From Juglans regia (lineage: Eukaryota; Streptophyta; Magnoliopsida; Fagales; Juglandaceae), in contig NC_049903.1 in assembly GCF_001411555.2 (NCBI RefSeq), forward strand, positions 22,163,098 to 22,227,097: a stretch of DNA of 64,000 nt. The letters are read 5' to 3'. This document shows, in pieces, positions 10,377-21,241 of the stretch; within the stretch, counting starts at the first letter, position 1; the number at the start of each line of letters is the position of its first letter. The notes under the pieces are model-generated. The model saw only the letters and a program-made list of their open reading frames with translations, was not told the DNA's origin and did no database searches. A program made the position numbers and the translations under genes.

Positions 10377-11225
10377 TCTACTCGTGTTTCACTCTTAGTG
10401 GCTTTTTCCCGATAATAGTCTCACACTCTCTTGCCTTTTACCTCAATAGTTTTCCCGCTCAAGTTCTTTCAGAACTAGTTGAACTAAAATCAAGAAAATA
10501 CAACCTTGTATTATTCCAACCAGTAATATAGATCAAAGAAAGAAGGAATGAAACAAATGACACGAGACTCAAGGAATTTATACGAGGGAAAGAGTAATTA
10601 TCCCAACTAGTAATTAGATCCAGGAAACAAGAATAAGAGAAACATGGAAGGAATAAAAATGACACGAGAATCAAGAAAGTTATACGGATGAAATAGTAAC
10701 AATAAGATAAGATACCAACTTTAGTGATGTATACAGCAGCTCCTTTGATGATAAGGTTCAATCAACAAATTTCTTTCTTTCTCATTTTTGTAACTATGTA
10801 GCAACCTTTGAATATGCTACATTTTCTTTTCTTCTTCTTCTTCTCTCTCTTTTTCTTTTTTTTGAATTTTCTTTTCTTTTCTGTTCTTTTCTTTAATTAA
10901 ATCACAAACAGCAATACTCAATTGTGAAAATCAAGCAATTAAATTCAAGCACAGAAGAATTGACAATGAAATAGAAGATAATCAATGAAACGACACTCCA
11001 AGCAGTGGAAAAACTTAGAGATGTAGAAATCCTAGAATTTTGAAACCCTAGGAGATGCAAATTTCAGCCAAACCCTAAACCCTAAGAATTTCGCAAGCCT
11101 ACTTTTTGTTTCTATTTTTTTTTTTTGGCAACCCTAGAACAATGAAGCCCTAGAATTAAATTTAAGAATGCTAGAATTTAAAGATAGAGTCAGACCTAAT
11201 TGGAAACCTTGCTTTGAATACCAAA
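10377..11225 (-). other. Copy B 5' leader with primer-binding site
   Basis: Untranslated leader between the 5' LTR and gag. The primer site next to the LTR reads TGGTATTCAAAGC on the minus strand (about 11223-11211). It is a degraded form of the TGGTATCAGAGC type that pairs with initiator Met-tRNA, seen better in copy D. A pyrimidine-rich plus-strand run at 10822-10890 is the counterpart of the A/G-rich run in D's leader at 39290-39405. Confidence 0.75.
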
Positions 11226-12029
11226 TGATATGAACCCGCGAGAACGGAATCCCTTGAACCCACAGTCAATTTGAAAACTTCCCAAGCAAGCCAAAATCAA
11301 GTCTATGGATGGAGAATCTAGACCCGATGAGAACTTGTTTCAAAAACCTAGATTATATTAAAATCTAGACCCATTGAAGAACCCGTCTCAAGAACCCAGA
11401 TTACAAAGGAGGAATGCCACAAAGGTTGTGATTTACCTTTAATAAGTTCAAAAGTTCAATTAAGAACAAGAGGAGTAAAAACTCAACTCACAATGAATAA
11501 ATTCATCAAATTTCATAAACTTCATAAACTGATTAGAATGAGGCTACATAGAGTATTGAAAGCAAAACCTAATGAAACCCTAGCCAAAATAAACCCCCAT
11601 CTTCCAAAAATGTCCCTGGATGAACAGTGCCGCGCTACAGTAACTCGGCTACAGTAACCCTAACCCTAGTTCAATAAAATAATAACTTTCCCAACATTCC
11701 CTTGCATAGGCCCCTTAAGTGCTTCCCATAATAAACTCAATTATTCTAAACTAATAACATAAGTTCTTTAAATGAATTAAATAAGTTGAAATCCTTCAAG
11801 AGCTCAAAGCCTTTAAGTCTTGTCATTGCCCTCTTCCGTAGCTAATCAAATGAATTAAAACTAGATCTTCATCTTTCAAACGCCATCTTGAATGTTGGGC
11901 TCTTGCTAAACTTGTCCCAAGTGGATTGCATCAATCCTTGCATTGTCTCCTTGATCTTCTTAGCCCATTTGGAAGTTGCAAATGATCTTTAAGACTAGGC
12001 CTATCTTGGTTCCCAACATTTTCCCATCA
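11226..12029 (-). repeat. 5' LTR of CRM-like copy B
   Basis: On the minus strand it begins TGATGGGAAAATGTTGGGAACC and ends GGGTTCATATCA. The end is fixed by the GAAAG duplication at 12030-12034. Length is 804 bp against 807 bp for its partner. Confidence 0.9.
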
Positions 12030-12034
12030 GAAAG

Positions 12035-12950
12035 TCCCACACAAAATCAAGATTTTCGCTTGGCGGGCATGCAAAGAGGGTTTACCTTCAAAATTTAACT
12101 TGTATAAGAGACATGTCTTAATTGATGTTTCTTGCTGTTTTTGTAGGAGAGGGATCAAAAATCTTGCAGATGCAATTTTCTTTTGTCAGTCTATTTTTCC
12201 CAATTGGAATTCTTTGGTGCCAGTTGCAATTCTTTGGTGCCTGTTATGTAGGTTGTGATGAAGGTTGTGGAGCAAGGTAAGGAAGGGGGGGAGTAAGCTT
12301 TAATGTTTTGTCTAGCTTGGACTTTTTGGTGGAGGAGGAACTAGATGGTGCATGAACAGAGATCTGTTGTGGTCCAGCAGGTTATTAATAATGCATTATC
12401 GGTGCTTGATTCTTTTAAGGAAATTCAGCTGATACCACAGCCTATGATCCGAAGTTTCTATGAATGGAAGCCACCTCCCACAGAGTGGTTAAAAGTTAAT
12501 GTTGATGGTGCTATCTTTGGGAATATTCACTAAGCTGGTGTTGGTTTGGTGTAACGAAATGATAAGGGTGAAGTTATATGCGCAGCTACTAAAGTTGAAG
12601 AGGAAGGGATTAATGTGGAAGCTGTTGAACTTTTAGCTATTTTTCGAGCTTTGCAACTCTGTGCAGGTCTGGGAATTTCCATATTAGTGGTGGAATAAGA
12701 TTGTTTAATGGCTGTGCAAGTGGTGAATGCCAAACATGAGGTTGCAGCTTTGCTTGAGGATCTGGTTCTTGAAATCAGGAAGCTTCATGCTTTATATACT
12801 GAATGCCAAATACAACATGTTTATAGAGAAGGAAATGGGGTAGCTCACAAGCTTGCCTGTTACACCTGGAATGTTGAGAGTATCACAATGTGGTTTGATT
12901 GTTTTCCAGACTTTATCACTCAAGCTATTTGGCTTGATAAATGTCTGTAA
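12035..12950 (+). pseudogene. LINE zf-RVT and RNase H remnant
   Basis: After copy B the LINE continues with KIKIFAWRACKEG and a cysteine-containing zf-RVT stretch. The RNase H domain is spread over 12345-12533 and 12708-12950: WKPPPTEWLKVNVDGAIFG, an AGVG and RNDKGE block, and EAVELLAIFRALQLC with the catalytic glutamate. The tail (HVYREGNGVAHKLA, DCFPDFITQAIWLDKCL) precedes a stop at 12950. Internal stops disable it. The 3' UTR is about 45 bp and ends in poly(A). Confidence 0.8.
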
Positions 12951-12997
12951 TCTCTATTCTATTAATGAAATGTTTGTTTTTTATAAAAAAAAAAATT

Positions 12998-13009
12998 AGA
13001 GTTAATTAT
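12998..13009. repeat. Right 12-bp target duplication of LINE 7822-12997
   Basis: AGAGTTAATTAT matches 7810-7821 exactly. Confidence 0.85.
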
Positions 13010-13163
13010 AGTAGTAGCCATCTCCATTGGCATTTAATTAAATCTATCGCGGGAATGCATTAATATACGAGTGATGCTACCAGTACTCACTCTTTTACGT
13101 GGTATTGGTTACGTGCTGATGTTGTTATATAGCTGTTTCTCTTTATTTTATCCTTCAACGTTT

Positions 13164-14277
13164 TGATAAGTGTTATTTTTATATGATTTTTATCACTATT
13201 TTATTTATGAAAAGTGTCAGTTTTCATTTAATTATATTGATTTTATTTTATTTCTATATATTTTTCTTTATTTTCTTGGATTTGAAGGAATGATAATATT
13301 TAATGCGAAATGAGAGCATTTTGGTACAAAAGAGGAGGCTACGGATCCAGACTGATGAAAGGTAACGAGATCTTAAGAGAGCCGATGAGATTTAGGCGAG
13401 GAGACGTGCGACAAGAAGGCGCGACCAGAATTGGCGACAAGAGTTAGACGATAAGCGAGATATTTTACCTTCTGGGCGATAAGACTTGGTGCAATGCTCC
13501 GTGCGACTAGATTAGGCAACCAGTCTAAATGACTAACTTAAGCGACCAACCTAAACAACATCGTGGGCAACAACTTGAAAAAGCGAGCAGGTTTACCGCT
13601 TGGTTGGTTGGCGAGAGGATTCTATCATCCCATTTGGGAGTCTATCCTCTCGGTAGGCGAGGAGACCAATTATATTCAGAGCACACGGCATCTACCCAGT
13701 GGGATCCTTCTGAGTTTTGCAATCAATCTGCTGACCACCAAATCCTCCGTTTATTACTGAATCTTCCAGTTTAGATAATTTCATTATTCTTGAGATAATT
13801 TTTTTTATGTTAACTTTTATCTTTAGAAACTATTTTCCAGATCTTTAGGTTAGATTGTAGCCACATTTATCTTATTTTCGGATTTCAATTTAGACATCTA
13901 TTTAATCCCGTCTTGTGGGATGAATAGATAGAGGAGAGAGTCTGAGCTTAAGAGTAAAATATTACAATGTTTATTCTTTTTTAAGTTTCCTTCAAGGAGG
14001 CGGACCTGGGGGAGCAGAGACGAGAGCCGCATGCTTCATCAACCGATTCCAATTAAGAACATTAGTTTTATTGTTTTTCTTTTAAATTTTATTATGAACT
14101 AATTTTATTTTCTAGAACTTTGATGTAGTCCAGCATTGAACATACAATTTATATTCTAAGTTATTTTATTTTCAATATTTCCATAATTATTCCCTGTGGG
14201 TTTGATATCCGTTTTCTTTAAAACACTTTACTACTTGTTACAATTCTGTGCACTTGCAGATATTTTCAGCACAACGA
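13164..14277 (+). repeat. 5' LTR of element F
   Basis: It begins TGATAAGTG and ends near CAGCACAACGA just before the primer site. The stretch from 13620 to 14277 aligns with 27651-28225 plus 31310-31402, which defines the partner LTR. It lacks about 500 bp present in the 3' LTR (28226-28666 and 31245-31310). The left boundary is inferred from the flanking match and may be off by some bases. Confidence 0.65.
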
Positions 14278-14281
14278 GTTT

Positions 14282-14299
14282 TGGCGCCGTTGCTGGGGA
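14282..14299 (+). other. Primer-binding site of element F
   Basis: TGGCGCCGTTGCTGGGGA lies 4 bp after the LTR. It is one base from the TGGCGCCGTTGCCGGGGA site typical of Athila/Tat elements and establishes plus orientation. Confidence 0.85.
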
Positions 14300-14412
14300 A
14301 TAGTTATTTGTTATTGATGTTGATATTAGCTAGATTTTTACTACTTTGGGTTTTATTTTATTGGTTTAAAGTAGATCTCAGTTTGGTTTTGCTTTTCAGG
14401 AATTAGAAGTGT

Positions 14413-15850
14413 ATGCCCCAATCTAATTTATTAGAGCATACACTTCTCGATCCTGAAATTGAAAGAACCTTATGTCGGATCAATAAAGAGAAAAAGAAAG
14501 AGGTCGCCACATTTAAATTTAATATGGCCGACCAGGAGCACAAGGCATTAAGAGATATGCTATGCCCTCCGTCAATGAGGCGACATCTAGTACAAGGTAG
14601 CCAACTATACAAGCCAATAACTTCAAGATCAAGCCGACCATCATTCAAACGATTCAACAAACTGTCCAGTTTAGGGGGTTGTCACAAGAGGATCCTAATA
14701 TCTCTATTGCAAATTTCCTACAAATTTGTGATACTTTTAAACACAATGGAGTGACAGATGATGCGATTCGATTGAGATTTTTTCCTTTCTCACTTAGGAA
14801 AAAAGCAAAAGCTTGGTTGAATTCTTTGCCGCCTGGCATCATCACTACCTGGAAGGAGTTGACACAAAAATTCTTAGCAAAACATTTCCTCCGACCAATA
14901 CAGCGAAGTTAAGGAATGATATCACTACATTCACCTAATTTGGGGGTGAATCATGATATGAGACATGGGAGAGATACAATAATTTATTGCGCAAGTGTCC
15001 ACATCATAACCTCCCAGCCTGGCTTCAAGTACAGACATTCTACAATGGTTTAGGACCCACAAATTGATCTATAGTTGATGCAGCCGTAGGATAAGCATTA
15101 ATGAGTAAGACCCATGAAGCCCAATTTTGAGCTTTTGGAAGAGTTAGTGTCTAACAACTACCAATGGGCCGCAGAGAGAGCAATGCCAAAGAAAGCGGCC
15201 AGCATCGTTGAGCTTGACTCTATGTCCGCAATTGTGGCCCAGCTGGCAAATCTATCCAAACAACAAAACAAGCTAAAATGAACATTGCGCATGAAATCAT
15301 TCAAGTGTAGATTGTCAAGTGGAGAATCATTTTGCCCAACCGAGTTATGAACAAGCCCATTATGTGTCCAATTTTCAACATCAAAACAATCCTTATTCAA
15401 ACACGTTCAATCCTGGATGGAAAATCACCCTAACTTTTCATGGAGCAATAACCAAGTGCCAGTTAGACCACCTCAATAGTTTCCACAGCGAGAGAAGAAA
15501 CCGACACTTGAGGATATGTTTATGCTGATCCAAAACAACTCGGCTTCAATCAACAATCTTGAGGTACAAATCGGTCAGCTCTCAAACATGCTTACCGAGA
15601 GGACAATAGGGACATTACTGAGCAACACTGTAACCAATCCGAAGGAACATGTCAAAGCCATAACATTGAGAAATGGGCGGACATATGACCAGCCACATAC
15701 AGTAAATACTGAACGAGATGCAAAGAAGAAGGAAACCGAGTACGAGGTGAAAGAAACAGAGCGGGATGTGACCAACCAGAAAGCTGAAATGACTAAAGAG
15801 AATAAAAGGGGTTGCAAAACTCAAGAAATCCAAGGAGCTTATATCTGAAA
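14413..15850 (+). pseudogene. Element F Gag remnant (Athila/Tat type)
   Basis: A Gag protein broken by frameshifts. The frame at 14413-14754 has the N-terminal part (LDPEIERTL). Another at 14679-14912 has the conserved Athila/Tat core (IANFLQICDTFKHNGVTDD, then AIRLRFFPFSLRKKAKAW, LNSLPPGIITTWKELTQKF). Between 14913 and 15320 the expected YNGLGP and ANNYQWA-type pieces appear with stops. The frame at 15516-15848 carries EVQIGQLSNML and KAITLRNGRTY, the Gag-protease spacer. It is non-functional. Confidence 0.8.
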
Positions 15851-16065
15851 CTTATTCTCCTTCAATTTATGATCCACCAATTCCTTTTCCGAAGAGATTA
15901 AGAAAAAATAAGATTGATAATCAGTTCTCGAAATTTCAAAGTATATTTAAGCAATTGCATAGTAGTATTCCTTTCATTGAAGCTTTTGAGAAAAGGCCTA
16001 AATTTTCAAAAATTTTGAAAGATAAATTATCAAACAAGTAGAAGTCGGAGGAGCATGAGACTGTA

Positions 16066-16490
16066 ATGCGGAACAATGAGAGCAGTGCAATTTTACAAAA
16101 GAAGTTGCAGCCTAAGTTGAAAGATCCGAAGAGTTTCACGATCCCTTACACTATAGGAAATTCATATTTTGATAAAGTTTTATGTGATTTAGGGGCAAGC
16201 ATTAATCTAATGCCTCTCTCTGTTTTTAGGAAACTAGGTCTTGGAGAAGCAAAGCCGACCACCATCTCTCTACAGTTGGCGGACAGATCTATTAAATACC
16301 CGAGAGGACTCATTGAGCACGTATTGGTGAAAATGGATAAGTTCATGTTCCCGACCGACTTCATTGTACTCGATATGGAGGAGGACAAGGAGATCCCTTT
16401 GATACTCGGCTGACCTTTCCTTGTGATGGAGAGAACCTTAATTGATGTCCAGTAAGGAAAACTCATTTTGAGGGTCGGTGAGTAGTAGGT
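16066..16490 (+). pseudogene. Element F aspartic protease remnant
   Basis: The retroviral-type aspartic protease that would cleave the polyprotein. Visible parts are IPYTIGNSYFDKVLCDLGAS, in which LCDLGAS takes the place of the usual D-S/T-G active site in Athila/Tat elements. INLMPLSVFRKLGLG, the flap region and DFIVLDMEED follow, then IPLILG before a stop at 16413. RPFLVMERTLIDVQ can still be read past that stop. The rest of pol (RT, RNase H, integrase) is absent. Confidence 0.8.
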
Positions 16491-17662
16491 CACTTTTGAC
16501 ATAAATCTATGGAATTCCCTTCCGAGGTAAATTCTTGTTTTCAAATAAGCAACCGAGACGTTGTCATGGCCGACAAAACTTATGGAGCTGAATTTTGAAA
16601 GCTAACACTTGAGGTATGTCTTACTCACTCTATGTCTATTGAATCCGAAGATGAAGAGGTTAGGGAGTGTGAGAGATATTTGGAAGCTACACCATCTTTT
16701 CCTCTTTCAAAAAAACCGAAAGTGGAAAAGCTAAACTCATTTCGGCCAGCATCTCCAATTAAGGAACCACCCAAACATGAACTCAAACCGCTTCCCCCAA
16801 ATTTAAGGAATGAAGAGGCAGGAAAGATCTCCAAGGGATACAGGGCTGCACCTTCAAGGAAAATATTCAATTGGAAGAACAGGAAAAGAATTAGGGGAGT
16901 ATATCTTACCTTCTCTCATTCTTTGCTTTAGTTTTTCTTCTTTTTTTTCTCATTGAGGACAATGTGATATTTAAGTTTGGGGGAAAGAAAATTCTTTTAT
17001 TTTAGAAAAAAAATTATATAAAATAATAATAATAATGTTGATGATGATGATAAAAATGGTATGGTTTGATGAATAAAAAGCCTATGATAAGAATATAATT
17101 GAAATTGATTTTAATTTTTAGGAAAAATTCTCATTGCTTAAGTCTAGTTGTTAATTCTTTACTTGATCTTGCTTAATTTGATATCTTTTATGTTCAATGA
17201 CTGCTTATACTGATCATTAATCGATTTGCATACCTAGAGAAATTGTATGTCAATTTTGTGAATTTGTATGGTCTTGACTTACTCTAGAACTTGTTTGATT
17301 ACACTCGAGGTGAAATCCTGGATAGAATATTACTGTGAAAATTATTAAGGTATTCTTTGGACCGATTGAGCCTTTCAAGCTTACCTGTTTATGATCGTTA
17401 TCTCTAGCCACCCCTTTTGAGATTTATTGAATTATATTTTTCTTTCTTGTAAATCTCATATTCCCTACCCTATTTGAGGTTAAACATTGATTTCTTTACC
17501 TTTCAAGAGAACTAATTTTACACAAAATTACATATTCACAAGAGCATGAAAGGCAAGAGAGGTAGAAGGTCTACAAGTAAAGTTAATTATAGCCATATTA
17601 TCAAAATTATAAGTTAAGGGGTGTGAAAAGTCAACTTGTCTACTGTGTGGCCAACAAGAAAA
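16491..17662 (+). other. Element F post-protease remnant and 3' untranslated region
   Basis: The frame at 16632-16931 holds the acidic stretch before RT (HELKPLPPNLR). It is joined directly to a terminal FNWKNRKRIRG segment, so all of RT, RNase H and integrase is deleted. A TTTAAGTTTGGGGGAAAG tract follows at about 16970-16987, a form common near the 3' end of Athila/Tat elements. About 670 bp of AT-rich non-coding DNA then runs to the insertion of copy C. I see no other gene in it. Confidence 0.65.
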
Positions 17663-18498
17663 TAATATGAACCCGTGGGAATGAATTCCCTTGAACCCAC
17701 AATCAATTTGAAAATCTCCAAGAAAGCCAAAAATCAAGTCAAGGATGGAGAATCTAGACCCGATGAGAACCTGTTTCAAGAACCTAAATTATATTAAAAT
17801 TTAGACCCGTTGAAGAACCCGTCTCAAGAACCTAGATTACAAAGGAGGAACGCCACAAAGGTTGTGATTTACCTTTGATAAGTTCAAGAGTTCAATCAAG
17901 AACAAGAGGAGAAAACTCAACTCACAAATAAAATTCAATATTATCTAATCTCTCAAATGAGGCTACAAAGAGTTTTTAAACCTAAATCTAATCAAAACCC
18001 TAGCCAAAATAAAGCCCCTTTTACCCAAAATTACCCTTGATGAACAGTACCGGCTACAGTACGCGCGGCTACAGTAACCCCTACAATAAATTGATGAAAC
18101 CCTAGTTCTGAAAATGTAACTTTCCAAATAAGCCCTTGGCCAAAATACAAGACCTTCCCAAAAACATAGTTCATAAGAAATAAGATATGTGAGCCAAGCA
18201 TCTTCAAGCCCACTTATTCTAAACTAATAAAATAAATCATTTAACCAAATTGGAAGCCTCCAATAACAATAGGCCGTATCTCTAAGTCATGTCTTCCACA
18301 GCTTGAATAAAGTGGATCAAAGCTGGTTCTTCTTGTTTCAGACCCATCTTCAGTGTTGGGCTCTTGTTGGCTTCATCCCAAGTGGATTGCACCAATCCTT
18401 GCATTGCTTCCTTGATCTTCTTGGCCCTTGATCTTGTAATTGGCCCATCTGGAACTTGCAAAGGATTTTTAAGAGTAGGCCCACCTTGGTTCCTATCA
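17663..18498 (-). repeat. 3' LTR of CRM-like copy C
   Basis: It runs TGATAGGAACC to GGGTTCATATTA on the minus strand, 836 bp. The final CA has become TA. It is preceded on the minus strand by the purine tract GAGGAGAGGGGGAA (18511-18499), which itself encodes FEERGN. Confidence 0.85.
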
Positions 18499-18836
18499 TT
18501 CCCCCTCTCCTCAAAAGGATTCGACCTCGAATCTTCACCTACATCTAAAGGAGAAAGATCAGAAACATTGAAAGTTGCAGAAACTTTATACTCACCTGGA
18601 AGATCCACTTTATATGCATTGTCATTAATTTTCTCAAGAATTTGGAAAGGTCCATCTCCTCGAGGATGCAACTTAGTCCTTCTATGGGCTGGGAATCTTT
18701 CTTTGCGCGTGTGGACCCAAACCCAATCTCCTGGTTCAAAGATGACACGCCTTCGTCCTTTATTGGCTTGGGAAGCAACCCTTTCATTATTTTGGGCAAT
18801 TTGAAGCCGTACCCTCTCATGAAGTGACTTCACCAA
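18282..18836 (-). pseudogene. Copy C integrase C-terminal domain, open into the LTR
   Basis: A 184-residue open frame covers the integrase C-terminal domain: VKSLHERVRLQIAQNN, VIFEPGDWVWVHTRKERFP and HPRGDGPFQILEKINDNAY, then the VSATFNVSDLSPLD stretch. It continues through the polypurine tract (FEERGND) and about 70 further codons inside the 3' LTR (LQVPDGPITRSRAKKIKEA) to a stop at 18282. Upstream it is joined directly to the end of RNase H ([14 protein letters not shown]), so the integrase zinc finger and DDE core are deleted. Copies B and D keep traces of the same LTR-encoded tail. Terminal pol coding inside the LTR is known for CRM elements. Confidence 0.8.
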
Positions 18837-19980
18837 CTCCGCATTCTTTTATCCATCCAAACTCCGGGATAGAGCATCAGCAATAATGTTCTCCTTACCT
18901 TGCTTGTAACGGATGACATAGGGAAAGGTCTCAATGTATTCTATCCATCTAGTATGCCTTTTATTCAACTTACCTTGACCCTTGAGATGCTTCAATGATT
19001 CATGATCGGTGTGGATCACAAATTCCAAGTCTCTAACGCACGAACAAGAGCGTAAAGCTCTTTATCATAAGTAGGGTACTTCAGGGATGCCCCACTTAAC
19101 TTTTCACTGAAGAAGGCTATGGGCCGCCTATCCTACATCAAAACGGCTCAAATCCCTATTCCTGAGGCATCACATTCAATCTCAAAAGCTTTGTTAAAAT
19201 CAGGTAATGCTAACACAGGTGCAGAGCACAATCTTTCTTTAATAGTGGCAAAAGCATTCTCTTGATTAGCCCCCCAATGAAACCCAACATTCTTTTTAAT
19301 TACCTCAGTGATGCTTTTTGGCTTTGGCCACTCCTTGATGGCCTTGACTTTCTCTTCATCCACCTCAATACCCTTTGTACTAACAACATAACCAAGAAAA
19401 ATAACTTTTTCCATGCAAAAGGCACATTTCTTGAAAATTAGCATACAACTTTTCACATCTCAACACATCAAACACATATCTCAAATGCTCAATATGTTTA
19501 TTTAAGTTCTTGTTGTACACTAAGATATCAACAAAATACACAACCACAAACTTGCCTATGAATGCACGTAGAACATGGTTCATTAATCTCATGAAAGTAC
19601 TGGGCGCATTTGTAAGTCGAAATGGCATAACCAACCATTCATAAAACTCATACCTAGTCTTAAACGCAGTTTTCCATTCATCACCCTCTTTCATTCTAAT
19701 TTGATGGTACCCACTTTTAAGATCAATTTTACTGAAAATACATGAGCCATGCAATTCATCAAGCATATCATCCAATCTAGGAATGGGATGGCGATACTTT
19801 ACCTTGATATTGTTGACCGCCCTGCAATCAATGCACATCCTCCATGTCCCATCCTTCTTTGGCACTAGTAGCACTGGTATTGCACAAGGACTCATTCTCT
19901 CCCTCACAGACCCCTTGCTCATCAAATCCCCAACTTGCCTCTGAAGCTCGTTTGTCTCCTCTGGATTACTCCTATAGGCT
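18837..19980 (-). pseudogene. Copy C reverse transcriptase and RNase H, inactivated
   Basis: The frame at 19925-19380 is a nearly complete RT palm and fingers: [49 protein letters not shown], then [16 protein letters not shown]. The catalytic YFDD reads YFVD, with the GTT codon at 19532-19530, so one metal-binding aspartate is gone. A frameshift near 19440 moves to the frame at 19456-19148 ([45 protein letters not shown]), which lacks the connecting stretch usually found between these blocks. RNase H follows with stops ([31 protein letters not shown]). It is dead as an enzyme. Confidence 0.85.
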
Positions 19981-21241
19981 GGTCAGTTTGGAATAGCAGC
20001 CCCGGGCACAAAATCAATCTGGTGCTCAATGCCTCTAATGGGTGGCAACTCATTTGGCATCTCTTCCGGGAATACATCCTCAAACTCCTGCAATAAAAAA
20101 ACAGCCAAACTAAGAAGAGACTGGTTAGTTTCATCAAGAGTAAGATAAGACTCTTTATAGACAAGAAAAATCATAGGGCGATCTGCGAAGAAAGCCCTCT
20201 TAACCTCACTCTCTCTTGCATAGAAACTCACTTTTGCCTTTCCTTTTCTCTCAGAAGACTCTCTTTCTTTTTTCTCTCGTGGCTCCACTCTTTTTTCTTT
20301 ACTCTCAGCCACCTCTCTACTTTCTTTTTCACTCTTTCTTTTATGCTCATTTTCACTCTCACTCTTTCTTTTTTGCTCAATCTCTTTTTCACTCTTCCTT
20401 TTTTGATCACTCTCATTTTCACTCTTTCTCTTCTGATCACTCTCATTTTCACTCTTTTTTTTTTGAGCAACCTCACTTTTCAATTTCAGTTGGTCCTCAT
20501 AGACCTGGCTTGGAGTTAAAGGAGCAAGCTTAATTGTTTTGCCCTCCTTTTCAAAGCTGTACATGTTCTTGAACCCATCATGTGTCACTCTCCTACCATA
20601 CTGCCACGACCTCCCCAACAAAATATGGCCCGCATGCATAGGCACAACATCACAAAGCATCTCATCCTGATACTTCCCAATAGAAAAAGTAACTAACACT
20701 TGTTTATCCACCCTAACCTCTCCACAATCATTCAACCACTGCAATTTGTATGGTCTAGAGTGTTTTAAGGTTGGTAAATTCAATTTCTCAACCAAAGTAG
20801 TGCTTGCCACATTAGTACAACTCCCTCCATCAATGATCATACTACATACCTTATTGTTGACATGGCATCTAGTATGGAAAATATTTTCTCTCTGTTGCTC
20901 TGCATCATCCACCTTAATGTGTACATTAAGAGCACGCTTGGCAACAAGAGACTCACCTGTCACAGGGTATACCACTCCATCATCATCACTAGCATCATCC
21001 AACTCAGGCACCTCATCACTATCATCCTGACTCTCAGTCATCACCTCCCCATTGTCATGCATAATCATCACCCTCCTATTTGGACATTGAGAAACAATGT
21101 GCCCTAAACCCAAACACTTAAAACATTTGATATCTCTATTCCGTGAAGGTTGGGATTCTACCTTGGGTTTGTTGCTAGTTCCCTCATCTTTTCCCTTAGG
21201 TGGTTCGGTCTTTCTCTTTACTTCAGCTGGATAATTCCTAT
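19981..21241 (-). pseudogene. Copy C zinc knuckle, protease and charged linker
   Basis: Read on the minus strand from 21241. The end of Gag has a CCHC zinc knuckle, CFKCLGLGHIVSQC (about 21140-21090). An acidic spacer (DDSDEVPELDDASDDDG) and the aspartic protease (MIIDGGSCTNVAS, HILLGRSW) follow. Next come about 110 residues of Lys/Glu/Ser-rich repeats (K-R-K-S-E-N-E-S-D) and the RT N-terminal edge (ELPPIRGIEHQIDFVPGAAIPN). A single TGA at 19983-19981 ends the frame; beyond it the RT continues in phase ([10 protein letters not shown]). Apart from that stop this region is intact. The linker is very uneven in length between copies B, C and D. Confidence 0.85.

Larger units (their letters stand above)
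7846..12029 (-). mobile_element. CRM-like Ty3/gypsy copy B, complete ends, internally deleted
   Basis: On the minus strand the order is 5' LTR (12029-11226), Met-tRNA-type primer site, gag, charged linker, a scrap of RT and integrase, polypurine tract (8665-8653) and 3' LTR (8652-7846). The LTRs are 804 and 807 bp and the target duplication GAAAG is perfect. The whole element is about 4.2 kb. Zinc knuckle, protease, RT core, RNase H and integrase core are gone, so it could only move with enzymes supplied by another copy. Confidence 0.9.
7822..12997 (+). mobile_element. 5'-truncated L1-type LINE, split by CRM-like copy B
   Basis: LINE sequence occupies 7822-7845 and resumes at 12035. Joined across copy B, the reading is WKALWKMK followed by VPHKIKIFAWRACKEG, an uninterrupted zf-RVT start. 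It ends in a poly(A) run at 12985-12995 and is flanked by the 12-bp duplication AGAGTTAATTAT. About 1 kb of LINE remains, typical of 5' truncation during target-primed reverse transcription. It belongs to the same LINE subfamily as the copy at 32660-35370 (shared DCFPDFIxxAIxxDKCL end). Confidence 0.9.
17663..21241 (-). mobile_element. CRM-like Ty3/gypsy copy C, 5' part lost
   Basis: On the minus strand this copy runs from the end of gag (21241) through protease, linker, RT, part of RNase H and the integrase C-terminus to a 3' LTR (18498-17663). The 5' LTR and most of gag are missing. Element E was inserted at 21241/21242, and the later deletion at 27650 removed everything beyond. It is the most complete pol of this family in the window and the basis for the CRM-like call. 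Confidence 0.85.

Noticed and set aside
12019..12023. TTTTC as the outer boundary of copy B's 5' LTR
   Set aside because: Placing the LTR end at 12018 gives no duplication. Extending to CCATCA at 12029 gives a perfect GAAAG match and restores the LINE frame.
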